DNA from: Turnera subulata
Taxonomy: Eukaryota > Streptophyta > Magnoliopsida > Malpighiales > Passifloraceae
NCBI GenBank assembly: GCA_028386065.3
Contig: JAKUCV010001003.1
Span: 45,433-109,432, forward strand
DNA: 64,000 bases
Reading direction: 5' to 3'
Made by a program: the position numbers and the translations under genes. A model generated the notes under the pieces. The model was not told the DNA's origin, did no database searches, and was given only the letters and a program-made list of their open reading frames with translations. Shown here piece by piece: positions 23,080-32,617 of the stretch (its first letter is position 1; each line of letters begins with the position of its first letter).

Positions 23080-23169
23080 TTTTGTGAGGTATTTAAAATT
23101 CCTCACAAGTTTCTTTCTCCCTCCCAAACACCTGCCTATTTTTGTGAGGTATTTAAAATTCCTCACAAG
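23080..23169. repeat. Two identical 30-base palindromic repeats, period 60
   Basis: Identical copies at 23080-23109 and 23140-23169. Each has inverted ends TTGTGAGG / CCTCACAA around an AT-rich centre. Neighbouring 'gagggattt' motifs (22936-23000) suggest the remains of a DNA element, family not recognised. Confidence 0.75.
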
Positions 23170-23429
23170 ATTATTAGGTTTCAGTAGAAGCACCAAACGC
23201 ATCTTGATTAGATCATAAAGAACTTCCATAGAATACCTTGTTAAAAGATAAGGTCATCTCTTTTATTTTTAAAAAATAAGAATAACTTTATATATAAATT
23301 CTTAAAATCAAACCAATTTAATGCACTCCTTAGTTAGCCTATAGACTACTTCAACATAAATTTAAGGAGTGCATTAAATTGGCTAATTAATTTCATATGC
23401 ATTATACACTACTAAAGTTCTAGTAATTA
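23170..23429. other. Inverted copy of DNA near the knottin 4/5 locus
   Basis: Bases about 23170-23400 match about 55320-56000 in reverse (for example 'gatcataaagaacttcca' and 'caaaccaattta'). No gene. Confidence 0.6.
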
Positions 23430-24326
23430 AAAAAGGAAGCAACACAAGCAGCTAGATAAAAACCTAGGACTCATATTGGTGTTAAACTAAGCCTCTTCAC
23501 CACCAGGCTACACAATCATATTGATGTAAAACCACCATATTAATATTGATATAAATAGGGCCCAATGGGCCGAAGATTTTGCCACTTAAAAGCCAGACCA
23601 GCAAACAACGTCCTAATGTGGTGGAAAAGCAGAATCAACAGATAGTCCAATAAGAGCAGACATGTGGCGTTATCTGGTTGGAAAAAAACTTGAACACAAC
23701 CAGAACCACACACCACCACACACCGAGTCACGAGTGCAGGGATTTAAATAAGAGAAGTAGCATGGGAAATGTATTATTATTGTTCAGTACGATACAGAGA
23801 ATACACAAAAAGCTTCTCTTTGTCTTTCTCTCCAACTCACACCGTCTTTGCATGTCCCGGATGCCGTTGGGCTTACACCCGACATAAATTCACATCAAAT
23901 AATTAATATACTTGGAAAATTTTAGGGCGGGCTGGTTCTTCATCTTTGTTACCCTAAAAGAAGTAAAGAAAAGAGTAAATAAGAAAGTGCGAGTATCATA
24001 TATGTGTATATATGTATATATAAAGATTTTGCAATATCTGCGTGCTCATGCAGTGCCAAAAACAACACACTTTTATTTATTAAATAAATCACATCGCAAA
24101 AGAGAAGCATCCGTACCCCGCAATACGTACCATGGACAACTTTCCACGTTCCAGGACACAGGAACGCTAAACCGGACTAGCGGGAGCTTAACTTATTGCA
24201 TTACAATTACAAGTGCAGCACCCAGCTGCACACACAAACACAGATAGACACATACATAAATAGATAGACAGAGCAGTTCCCTAACGATTGAATGAATCAC
24301 CAGGCAATGATTTCCATTACTTGGTT

Positions 24327-24626
24327 TCATGCGCAAATCCCGACTTTTCTACCAAAACGAAGGCATACTTGACTGCAGCAATGACTCGGATGATCCGTAA
24401 GACACGGGGCATCTCTAGGGAGGCAAAACTGCAGAAGTCCACCCACCTGGAGCATGCTAATATCAAAGATGGGAAGATTAGAAGTAACCTCATCATTTCT
24501 TCCATCGGACACACCGCCCGCAGGATTATGCATCTTACGTATACCAACAGCAGGATGAGCAAAGTTGACTGCAACCACAAGCACCACCATCATCACCAAA
24601 CTAATTACCTGCTTGCAACTGGCCAT
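24327..24626 (-). CDS. Secreted six-cysteine knottin-type peptide 2
   Basis: A 99-residue precursor with signal peptide (about 1-26), propeptide and cysteines spaced C-x6-C-x7-CC-x3-C-x9-C. The ATG complement at 24624-24626 sits in the same place as in knottin 1, with the TATA box about 90 bases before it. The signal and propeptide are almost the same as in knottins 1 and 3, but most residues between the mature cysteines differ; loop 4 is basic (R, R, K) where knottin 1 is Tyr-rich. All gene parts are intact. A 14.7 kb Copia insertion now lies about 170 bases upstream of the TATA box and may have changed its expression. Confidence 0.85.
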   Translation of the reverse strand: MASCKQVISLVMMVVLVVAVNFAHPAVGIRKMHNPAGGVSDGRNDEVTSNLPIFDISMLQVGGLLQFCLPRDAPCLTDHPSHCCSQVCLRFGRKVGICA

Positions 24627-24714
24627 TTTTCTATTGCTTTTCCTTTTCTTTCTTTGTTTTCGAAATATAACTAGCTAAATCTTGCTTTGCTCCTCTTCAA
24701 TCCCACCCACCCTC

Positions 24715-24722
24715 TATTTATA
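24715..24722 (-). promoter_or_regulatory. TATA box of knottin 2
   Basis: Reverse strand TATAAATA, same context as in copy 1. Confidence 0.75.
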
Positions 24723-24890
24723 GCCGTCCACCCATGGTGTTTTAATAAAGAGGGTCGCCCTTGTCATTTTCCCTACATAGTCTACTGTACACACCAATGG
24801 AATCTCATGCCACATCCCTTTTTTTTCAGGGTAAATCCACCTACGGTTTAATATTCTTGACCCAATTTTTTTCCGCTATTTAGATCTATA

Positions 24891-25494
24891 TGTTGGGCCC
24901 GGTGGCACTATCTTACGGAAATAATATCACCTCACAAGGAAATAAACAAGTGGAGGACAAAAAGAGATAAATCACACACAATATTTAACGTGGTTCGTCC
25001 AAATACCGGGCTACGTCCACAATCCCGATCCCACCGGAAAAACTTCCATTATAAAATAGTAGGCTTACAAGTGAGACTTCCCTAAATTTTAGGGGTATAA
25101 TCAACCTAGAGTTCTACCCAAAATAGTGTCTCACAAGGTGTTTCCCAAGTGTTTGTCAAAAATACCCCTAAGGTATTTTTCCTCACTATTTTGTCACTCC
25201 CTAATTTAAGAGGGGATTTGAAGAAAATATTTTCTTCCTAATTTTTCTTCCCTCCTTTCCACACTCTCGTTCACTCTCTCTCACTCTCTTATTCACTTCT
25301 TGTGAATGCTTGGGATGATTTTGAAGAGCAAATGAGGAGCCTATTTATAGGCACTCCGCAGGGACCAAATTGCAAGATTTTACAACTATAGGGACCAACT
25401 TGCAAAGCTCTACTAACTGCTCCACTAATAGCAATTAGTGCTCCATTAATGCTAGTGGTGGGCCCCACAATGAGAAGGAACCGACTCACCAACA
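24891..25494 (-). repeat. Copia-1 3' LTR (left)
   Basis: 604 bases, TGTTGGGCCC to CAACA. Contains a CTATTTATAGG segment (about 25340) that on the reverse strand can serve as TATA region. Confidence 0.88.
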
Positions 25495-26200
25495 ATTCTC
25501 CCCCTTCCGACTACATGTTGGGGGGATCCACCAGTCCCGGCAGCTTCACGGCAGTATTCAAACTTCCCTCTTGGAAGTGTCTTTGTCAGCATGTCAGATC
25601 CATTCTCCTCTGTATGGATCTTCTCGAGTTGTAATTGCTTCTTCTCTAGCACATCCCTGATCCAGTTGTATTTCACATCTATGTGTTTCGATCTGGAATG
25701 AAATGAGGCATTCTTCGCAAGATGGATAGCACTTTGACTATCACAGAATAGCTGATAACTGTCTTGCGAAAAATCAAGTTCAGTTAAGAACTTCTTCATC
25801 CACAACAACTCCTTACATGCTTCCGTTGCTGCAATAAACTCAGCTTCTGTAGTTGACAGAGCAACACACTTCTATAGCCTTGATTGCCATGACACAGCTC
25901 TCCCTGAAAAATTAATCAGGTATCCTGATGTAGATTTTCTGGAACTAACATCACCAGCCATATCTGCATCGGTGTATCCAACCAACACAGGTTTGTCTTC
26001 TCCAAAACACAGACACATTTTGGAGGTTCCTCGTAGATACTTGAAAATCCACTTGACAGCATTCCAATGCTCTTTACCAGGATTAGAAAGGTATCGGCTC
26101 ACTACTCCGACTGCGTGGGCAATGTCTGGTCGGGTACATACCATGGCATACATCAAGCTTCCCACTGCTGAGGCATATGGAATCCGCTCCATCTCTTTCT
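25452..26200 (-). pseudogene. Copia-1 RT end and RNase H
   Basis: It continues the RT frame that Gypsy-2 interrupts at 26201-26205/35839-35843. It has Y-A-S-A-V-G-S-L-M-Y, T-R-P-D-I, the R-Y-L-R-G-T box, G-Y-T-D-A-D (RNase H), then a TAG at 25872-25874 where a Gln codon is expected before K-C-V-A-L-S-T-T-E-A-E. Beyond the stop the frame is open with C-D-S-Q-S-A-I and I-D-V-K-Y boxes and runs into the LTR. Confidence 0.9.
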
Positions 26201-26205
26201 TCTCC

Positions 26206-28795
26206 TGTAACGCCCCGGTTTTCTCACTTTCGGATTTTAAAAAAAAATAATTTAGATTTCAGAAATGGAAATAAAACTAATTTATTTTCCATTGGATTTA
26301 TTAATTATAAGTGGTAACAAGTCACTTTTGAGCTTTGTCGGATATAAGACGCGTTTCGGAACGAAACACGACGTTTATCGTAGTTTTAGTTTAAACTACG
26401 TCGTTTTGGGGTTTTTTAGGGAAAAAAAAGTCAACTGAGGCGGGTTGACCGCGCCAAGCCAACGACGTGTCGTCGGCTGGCGGGTCAAGCCCTAACCCCA
26501 GCCTTCCTCTTCTTCTTTCTCCTTAGATTTTCTTTTTCTTTCCTACCGTTGCCTCTCCACCCAGCCGCCGCCGCCTCAACGGCATTGTCCCCCACTCTCC
26601 AACCTCAATCATGAAGCCAACGGCATGAAACCCAGCATCTCTTCCTTCCTCTTTCTCTGATCTCGTCCTTTCTTCTCCACTCAGCGTCGCCCCCCAATAC
26701 CTCACTTCCTCTCTTCCGTCTCGCCGACACCAACGCCATCATCGCCTTCTTCCTTTCCCTTTGGTGCTGCCGTCGGACATCACTTCCCTTTCACTTGTTG
26801 TCGCCGCCGTCTCCAAATCCTAAGCTCGCCGCCATTTGTTCGTCTTCTTTCTTCACGCCGCCGCTGCCGGAGTCGCCATTCACTAGCGACAGTCGAGAGA
26901 GGGAATGGAGGTAAAGGTCGATTGAGGCGAGTTCTCCTCGTGGTCGCCTCCAACTCGTTGGGTAAGTTCCGACCTCTTCCTCTCCTCCTTTCGACTTTCT
27001 TTTGGTGTTAGTGGTTGACGGGTTTTGTGGTGGTTTGTCTTTGGCGGCGGGTGTGTGTGGTAGTGGCCGGTAATTGCTGGGTGAAGAGCGACTGCTGTGC
27101 TGGTGACGGATCCGTACGGGTGCAGTGTTGGTGCCGAGGATCGCTAGAGGCGGATGAGTTCAATTCCGGACAGGAGAGCTGCGTGCTGAATTGAACGACT
27201 TCGGACCCTGCTCGGGGGGACAATTTCCGGGTAAGGATTAACTGAAATAATTCGTCCTTTATTCCAATAAATCATGTGGGTTGTGTTTTGAGTTGAATTT
27301 TGGTGTTGGGTGATTGTTTGGAGGATGGCAGTGCGTGGTAGTCCTCTCCGGCGGCGCTGTGGAAGTTTTTCCGGCGAGTTGACCGGAATCCGGNNNNNNN
27401 NNNNNNNNNNNNNNNNNNNNNNNNNNNNNNNNNNNNNNNNNNNNNNNNNNNNNNNNNNNNNNNNNNNNNNNNNNNNNNNNNNNNNNNNNNNNNNNNNNNN
27501 NNNNNNNNNNNNNNNNNNNNNNNNNNNNNNNNNNNNNNNNNNNNNNNNNNNNNNNNNNNNNNNNNNNNNNNNNNNNNNNNNNNNNNNNNNNNNNNNNNNG
27601 TGTGGTTTGTTTGTTTACTTGCCTTGTTTGCTACATGCGGTGATTGGAATTGTATACCTGATTGTTTTCACATGCCTAATTTCGATATGAGAAATTGTGA
27701 TGGAATATAACATGTATTATGTTTTGGTGATAGTGTGTGGTTATGGGCCGAAGGCCCGGATGAAACAAAAACACATAGAATTCACACATCCCTGGAAAGC
27801 ATAATGTGTTTCAACAGAAATGTAAAAGTGTAATTAAGAATAAAATATTAAATTCTACTGTGGCGTCGGCTGGTAGCCCCGAGGGAGGGTTGGGTACCCT
27901 CGGGTCACTTTATGCTATTTAGCATGGTATCCCAGGGGATGTAGGTGCACCCCTGGAAGACTTGCACCAGTTAGGTGTGTCTGAGTGCACCCTCAGGTAG
28001 CTAGCGGCCACTCGAGATTTATCGGTGGTTTTAGACCTCAGAATCTACCCCTTCTGAGGTTCGACACTTGGGTTTCACTCCCGGATCTGATCAGATGCGC
28101 TGCCGAGACTTAACTCACAGTAGAGGGCCCATAATAACAATATTAATAATAATAAAATACATTGAATCTAAATAATAAGGACAATGACACAATATGGTGT
28201 TTATGTGTTGGTGTGTGATTCTGATATTGCTTGTATGCTGTACTTGTGCTCGTGAACTACTCACCCTACGAGCATGACTTCACTTTCATGTATACTTAGA
28301 CTTTTAATGTTCACTGAGTAGGCGACTCACATAATCGCCACCGTTGTTTTTCAGACTTTAGTTAGCGAGCTGTCTCACCTTTGCCTTCGACTTGGAGTTC
28401 AGACGCAGATACTTCAGCAGGTAGTTGTGCATCATCTCTCGGTTGGATCCATAGGGCCCATATGCATGTTATTTTCTACTTGATTTTTATTATTATTTTC
28501 ATCTTCCGTTGCATGTGAATTAATTTGAGATGTCATAAATGTTTTTACTTCTTTATCGGCGTTTTGTAGGAGTTTAATTTTGTGATGTTATATCGGCGTG
28601 ATGCCGTGGTGGCTTATGACTTGTTAAGCCGGTTTATTCTCCTTCATTTTACGACATCTCGGTGTTAATAAATTTCTATGGTTAATGTTGTGTGCTGAAG
28701 CACCGGTATTCGTATCCCGGGTTTCGAGGGTATTTTGGTAAATCTCTTTCTTTTAATTAATTATATTTTATTTTGTTGGGATACGGGCCTCCACA
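26206..28795 (+). repeat. Gypsy-2 5' LTR (contains assembly gap)
   Basis: Same as 32618-35838 except for the N run at 27394-27599, which stands for 837 bases of the other LTR. Confidence 0.9.
27394..27599. other. Assembly gap, 206 N
   Basis: The corresponding stretch in the other LTR is 33806-34642 (837 bases), so the gap length is underestimated by about 630 bases if the LTRs are equal. Confidence 0.9.
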
Positions 28796-28797
28796 GT

Positions 28798-28809
28798 TGG
28801 TAGCGGAGC
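28798..28809 (+). promoter_or_regulatory. Gypsy-2 primer-binding site
   Basis: TGGTAGCGGAGC two bases after the 5' LTR, same core as in Gypsy-1 and Copia-1. Confidence 0.75.
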
Positions 28810-28936
28810 GGGCTTCAGATCCTTGGCTTTAAAAGAAAAGTGACTTTAAATTATAAGTGATTTTGGTGTTAAATCCGGTTTCCTATTTTGAAACTTAAAA
28901 GTGTTTTGACTTGTTTGCATTCATATAGGCATCATT

Positions 28937-30337
28937 ATGGATCCACCGCAAGACCGGCATAATGCTGATGGGCAGGATGAACTCCCTAGCCATGTTTTCG
29001 ACTCTGTGTCAGTAATGCAAGCCCCTGATGGTCAGGGAAATGTTGGTGCAGCAGGAGCACAGAATGCAGTGCCATTAGTACCTCCTGGTATGGATGCAGC
29101 AATGCAACAACAGTTTCAGGCTTTCCTGCAGTGGCAGCAATTCCAACAGTTCCATCAGCAACAGCAAGGTGCCCAAGCCGTTCCGGTTGCACCTGCCATA
29201 GCACCTGTGGTTGGCGGTATGGAGAGTGGTTATAAGCACATGGATAAGACAGTAGTTGAGATGTTCTCGGGGGAGAGAACCACCGCTAGGATGGCTGATG
29301 ATTGGTTCCGCCAGGTGGAGAACGTCTTGGAGAAGTTCACGTATACACCCGAGCACTGGGCTCGATTCGCGGCACACAAGTTCGCGGGTTACGCTTTGAG
29401 CTGGTGGCAGGGACTTGTTGCGGACCTACCTAGACCAGTGGTGATGCCATGGGCAGACTTCAAGGATAAATTCTACAAGGAGTTCCTTACCGTTGGTTTC
29501 TTGGAGGATCAGAAAAAGCAGTTTCTTGAGGTGAAACAGGGGCCCGATGAGTCATTTTCTGCATTCAGGATCCGTTTTAGTATTCTTCTCTCTTACGCCA
29601 AGGAGTTTGTGCCCGATGAAGTGACACAATGTAGGCGGTTTGTAGACGCTCTGCACCGCGAGTTGGCGATAGTATTGGCTGGTGGGAGACACCGGACTTG
29701 GGAGGCAGTTTGTGAGGCTGCTTTTGATACTGAAAGGATTCAGTTGATCGGGCAGGAGACTCGGCCAGCCGAGCGGAAGAAACAGTCAACAGTGTTCAAA
29801 CAAAAGAGACAACATTCTGGTTCAGGTGATGCAAGTTACATGAGTCGACAGGGTCCTTTTTACCAAGGTTCGAAGAAATCCTGAGGACAGAATTATCAAG
29901 GTGGGCCGGGCAGGTCTTCGGGAGGAAGGCCTTATCAATCTGGATCTCAGAGGTGGGGCCTTTAGACTAGACCTCCTATTACATGTTGGTATTGCGGGAA
30001 GCAGGGACACCACAGGTCAGAGTGTTACACGAGGATTCGTGATAGTGGGGGTAGTGGGTCCCAGTATATTGTACAGAACTCCGTGGCTAATGGTACAGGT
30101 TCTTCTGCTCCAAACAAGAGTGTTGGACACCAGGGAGGAAGTCGTGGGAGTTTTGGAGCCCCGGGCCGTGGAGGTGCTGTTCGATCTGTGGCGACTCCTA
30201 GGGTGTACTCTATCACTCGAGAGGAAGCTGCAGACGCTCCAAAAGAATGTGATGTCTCGAGAGGTTTCATTTTACTTTGTTTTGTTTCTTTTCTTTTATT
30301 ATTATTATTTTGTAAAATTTCGAGGACGAATTATTAA
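28937..30337 (+). pseudogene. Gypsy-2 gag with zinc knuckle, two in-frame stops
   Basis: The ATG at 28937 opens a Gln-rich N-terminus, then the retrotransposon gag core (about residues 110-240: W-F-R-Q-V-E, A-x-x-W-W, F-K-x-K-F-Y-K-E-F, F-L-x-x-K-Q-G, Y-A-x-x-F-V). A TGA (29882-29884) and a TAG (29963-29965) interrupt the frame. Beyond them it remains open through a CX2CX4HX4C zinc knuckle (29984-30026) and a Gly/Arg-rich spacer to the segment V-Y-S-I-T-R-E-E-A, which in complete elements leads into protease. Here it runs out at 30337 instead. Both stops fit C-to-T changes (CGA and CAG). Gag forms the particle that packages the RNA; this copy gives only the first 315 residues. Confidence 0.88.
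30316..30331 (+). repeat. First copy of the Gypsy 3' box
   Basis: AATTTCGAGGACGAA, the box that normally precedes the polypurine tract, lies right at the end of the gag frame. A second copy is at 32580-32597. The pair brackets the reverse-strand module. Confidence 0.8.
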
Positions 30338-30506
30338 TAAGAATGAAACGTTGTCAACGCTTGTTTTGGGAACATTCACATAAGTGGAAATTTATGCCAT
30401 AATTAAGCAGAAATATAAATATTATTAATACTAACAATAACATTACAAACATAAAAAATTACATTGGGATCTTAAGAGAAAAATAATAATAATAATAAAA
30501 ATACAT

Positions 30507-30833
30507 TCATCTCCTCGGAACGACATTGACCCTGAAGCTGTTGGGGTCATTATTGATGTTGACCGTGACCCTGTCGCTCCATGAGAACCACATGCCGCCT
30601 CTGTCACCCTGGCCAGGAATCTCGAACCGGTTAGCTTGAGGGAACCGGAGTGGGATGAGACCGTGATCGTCCCGTGGTTGGCACTGTGTCTCCGTCAGAA
30701 GAACCATGTTCGGCTTATATTGGTTCTTCAGGTCCCTCAGAGTACGCGAGAACTCCTGGGCACGCCTTGCTACTCCTCTGCAGTTCCACACCAGTAATCG
30801 TGCCTTTGGCCAGGTTGGAGGTAGTCGAGTCAT
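30507..30833 (-). CDS. Reverse-strand module ORF: LINE endonuclease N-terminus-like, 108 aa
   Basis: From the ATG complement at 30831-30833 (the frame is open further, to about 30896) it encodes L-L-V-W-N-C-R-G-V-A, L-K-x-x-Y-K-P-N-M-V-L-L-T-E-T-Q and G-G-M-W-F-S-W-S. These match the order of motifs at the start of the APE-type endonuclease of plant LINEs (W-N-x-R-G, P-D-x-x-x-L-x-E-T-K, G-G-x-x-x-x-W). The catalytic Glu of the E-T box is present; the later D/H catalytic boxes are absent because the frame ends. It overlaps the next frame by 28 bases in another phase. No activity is claimed; a truncated LINE capture or a small domesticated protein are both possible. Confidence 0.6.
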   Translation of the reverse strand: MTRLPPTWPKARLLVWNCRGVARRAQEFSRTLRDLKNQYKPNMVLLTETQCQPRDDHGLIPLRFPQANRFEIPGQGDRGGMWFSWSDRVTVNINNDPNSFRVNVVPRR

Positions 30834-30868
30834 TCTGGCATGCTCTGAGCCGTCATCGAGAGCTGGTA

Positions 30869-31189
30869 CTAGGCACCTTGCTCCACAGTTTGGCAAGTGG
30901 ACTCCAGGTTGAACTCCTGCAGCCTTTCGGAGATGAAGAACATCACTGAGTTTGCCGAGCCGTAGAAGGATGTCCTCAGAGTGCCATGGTCCTCCAGGAA
31001 GAACACCTCTTCCATTGGAGTGACGAAGAACCGCGATGAGTAGAGCTCGTCGACGAAGACCAGTTGGGGCATCCTGCCGAGCTCGTTCGGTAGTTCTTCA
31101 GCACGTTCGTTGACCATGCTGTAGGCCAGTCGGTTTCTTCTGCCTAGGTTGGCACCTTCGACGAAGAAGACAGAGGATGGAGCAGGCAT
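30869..31189 (-). CDS. Reverse-strand module ORF: 106 aa, unknown function
   Basis: The ATG complement at 31187-31189 sits in a good plant context (ACAATGCC). The protein is mixed acidic/hydrophobic, without signal peptide, membrane segment or a family I recognise; it has one cysteine. A TATA-like box (31301-31310) lies about 110 bases before the ATG. It overlaps the endonuclease-like frame downstream by 28 bases, so both could be carried by one transcript, joined by splicing or frameshift, or be pieces of a decayed single gene. It lies antisense to the retroelement's own transcription. Confidence 0.55.
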   Translation of the reverse strand: MPAPSSVFFVEGANLGRRNRLAYSMVNERAEELPNELGRMPQLVFVDELYSSRFFVTPMEEVFFLEDHGTLRTSFYGSANSVMFFISERLQEFNLESTCQTVEQGA

Positions 31190-31300
31190 TGTGTTTTGGT
31201 CATGTGGGTGTTTTGTTTTTTTTTGAGTTTTGAGGTTTCTTCGTCTGGACGTGTGATTGCCTTAAAAATGCTTTTGATGACTTACTTCTCGCCACACTGT

Positions 31301-31310
31301 CTTTTATAAT
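31301..31310 (-). promoter_or_regulatory. TATA-like box for the 106-aa module frame
   Basis: Reverse strand ATTATAAAAG, about 112 bases before the ATG. Confidence 0.5.
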
Positions 31311-32029
31311 CGTAGGAGGAGCGTGCTATTTGCTTTCGAATTTCAAGTTTTTGCTTTTTGAAATTTTACCGTACTCCATTTATTGCTTCGACACTTTATG
31401 TGTTGGTTGTTCGAGCAACAAATGCCAGAGGTTATCAGTCCTTTTCTATCTTACGATTTTCAATTTCCTAGGCTACTTCATTTTAGTCTCCTTAAGATTT
31501 ACTCCTACATCTTTTATCACTTGCACTCGTGACCGTTGTGGCTATACCGTTGGAACCACACCTCGAGTGGAGCGCATGTGCGACAAGCTTACAACTGTTC
31601 GGACATCGCGGAGAGATACGAGACTTGACAGACATTTTTGGCTCAACCGGACTTTGTGGACAAGTGGATAACGTTTCTTTCGAGGAAACAGGACGTTCCC
31701 GTGATCATCGCCTTGCGAGTTAACGGACTTCTTTCCAACGAGGAAAACCAACGTCACCGTTAGCGGTGTACGTTACGTTTCTCGGGATCGAGGATGTTTA
31801 CGATCGATCTAGAGCACCGTGCACGAAAACGTGTTTTGTTTTAACTTCTCAATGTTTTGATGTTACTACCCGAGTGTTGTTTCGTTTATAATTCCTTATG
31901 TTTGATTTCATATCTTTATTGCTGGTTTTTAATCGGTTTAACACGAGATTTCGTAATAGAAGAGTTTTGATTTAAGAAGAAAGCTTATTTTATTGATTTC
32001 ATAACATTTTACAACAAAGGAGAAGCACT
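31311..32029. other. Middle of the module, no gene seen
   Basis: No convincing frame on either strand. It may hold the upstream promoter of the 106-aa frame and the 3' end of the next module gene. Confidence 0.4.
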
Positions 32030-32429
32030 CTATGGAGTTACATGATTCTTCAGATCTTTTACAAGTTCTTGTATGTTCGCGATCTGAGAAGAGAGTCCCA
32101 TACAGGCCAGTTCAATCTGCATCACCACTGAGCTGACCTTCTTCAGTGAAGTGTCCAGCTGCTTCATTGTCTGCAGTGGTGTGCTGCCCTCAGTTGTTGC
32201 CTTACCTTTCCTATCCTTTGCATCCTTGTTACCAGAAGGTCCTTCCTTGCTTACACGCTTCTTTCGCCGTCTTGGGGAAACCACCATATGCTCCTTCAGG
32301 CCGATGATGTTGGTCTTGAACCGCTTCTTATGAGGTTCTTCATCGGAGCTTGTCGGGAAAGTAGTACCACCAATGTAGCTGTTATCCTCTAAGTCAGAGG
32401 TAGTACGGGATCTTAGTAGTGAGTCCATG
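32030..32429 (-). CDS. Reverse-strand module ORF: basic, coiled-coil-like protein, 132 aa
   Basis: I chose the ATG complement at 32427-32429; the frame is open up to 32539 without a better start. The N-terminal part is acidic, the middle (about residues 35-85) has Lys/Arg clusters (R-R-R-K-K-R and similar) that look like nuclear localisation signals, and the C-terminal 45 residues form a heptad-like helix (M-K-Q-L-D-T-S-L-K-K-V, I-A-N-I-Q-E-L-V-K-D-L). Function unknown. A TATATAA box lies 32-41 bases before this ATG, which would leave a very short leader. It lies antisense to Gypsy-2, just inside the 3' LTR. Confidence 0.55.
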
Positions 32430-32460
32430 GTCCAGGATGAGTTCTTAGTTATGAGGTACG

Positions 32461-32470
32461 GTTTATATAA
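32461..32470 (-). promoter_or_regulatory. TATA-like box for the 132-aa module frame
   Basis: Reverse strand TTATATAAAC. Confidence 0.5.
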
Positions 32471-32579
32471 GCGGAGGAGATGTCGTTTGAGGGTATAAGC
32501 GGTATCTCGCGAGGAGTTAGGGCACCTGGTGGAGTACACTAGAAGATCATCGTGGTAGGACCTACGGATTTGATGATTG

Positions 32580-32617
32580 AATTTCGAGGACGAAATTCTT
32601 CTTAAGGTGGGTAGAAT
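32580..32617 (+). promoter_or_regulatory. Gypsy-2 3' box and polypurine tract
   Basis: AATTTCGAGGACGAAATT followed by AAGGTGGGTAGAAT directly before the 3' LTR. Confidence 0.8.

Larger units (their letters stand above)
23430..24890 (-). repeat. Knottin segmental unit, copy 2, first part
   Basis: Colinear with copy 1 (4735-7850) without the Mutator-like MITE. Interrupted at 24891 by the Copia element; continues at 39584. Confidence 0.85.

Noticed and set aside
23080..23169. CRISPR-like spaced repeats
   Set aside because: Only two repeats, plant nuclear context, palindromic DNA-element features.
26523..27223. Short open frames repeated at 32935-33635
   Set aside because: They lie in the two identical LTRs of Gypsy-2 and have no recognisable domain.
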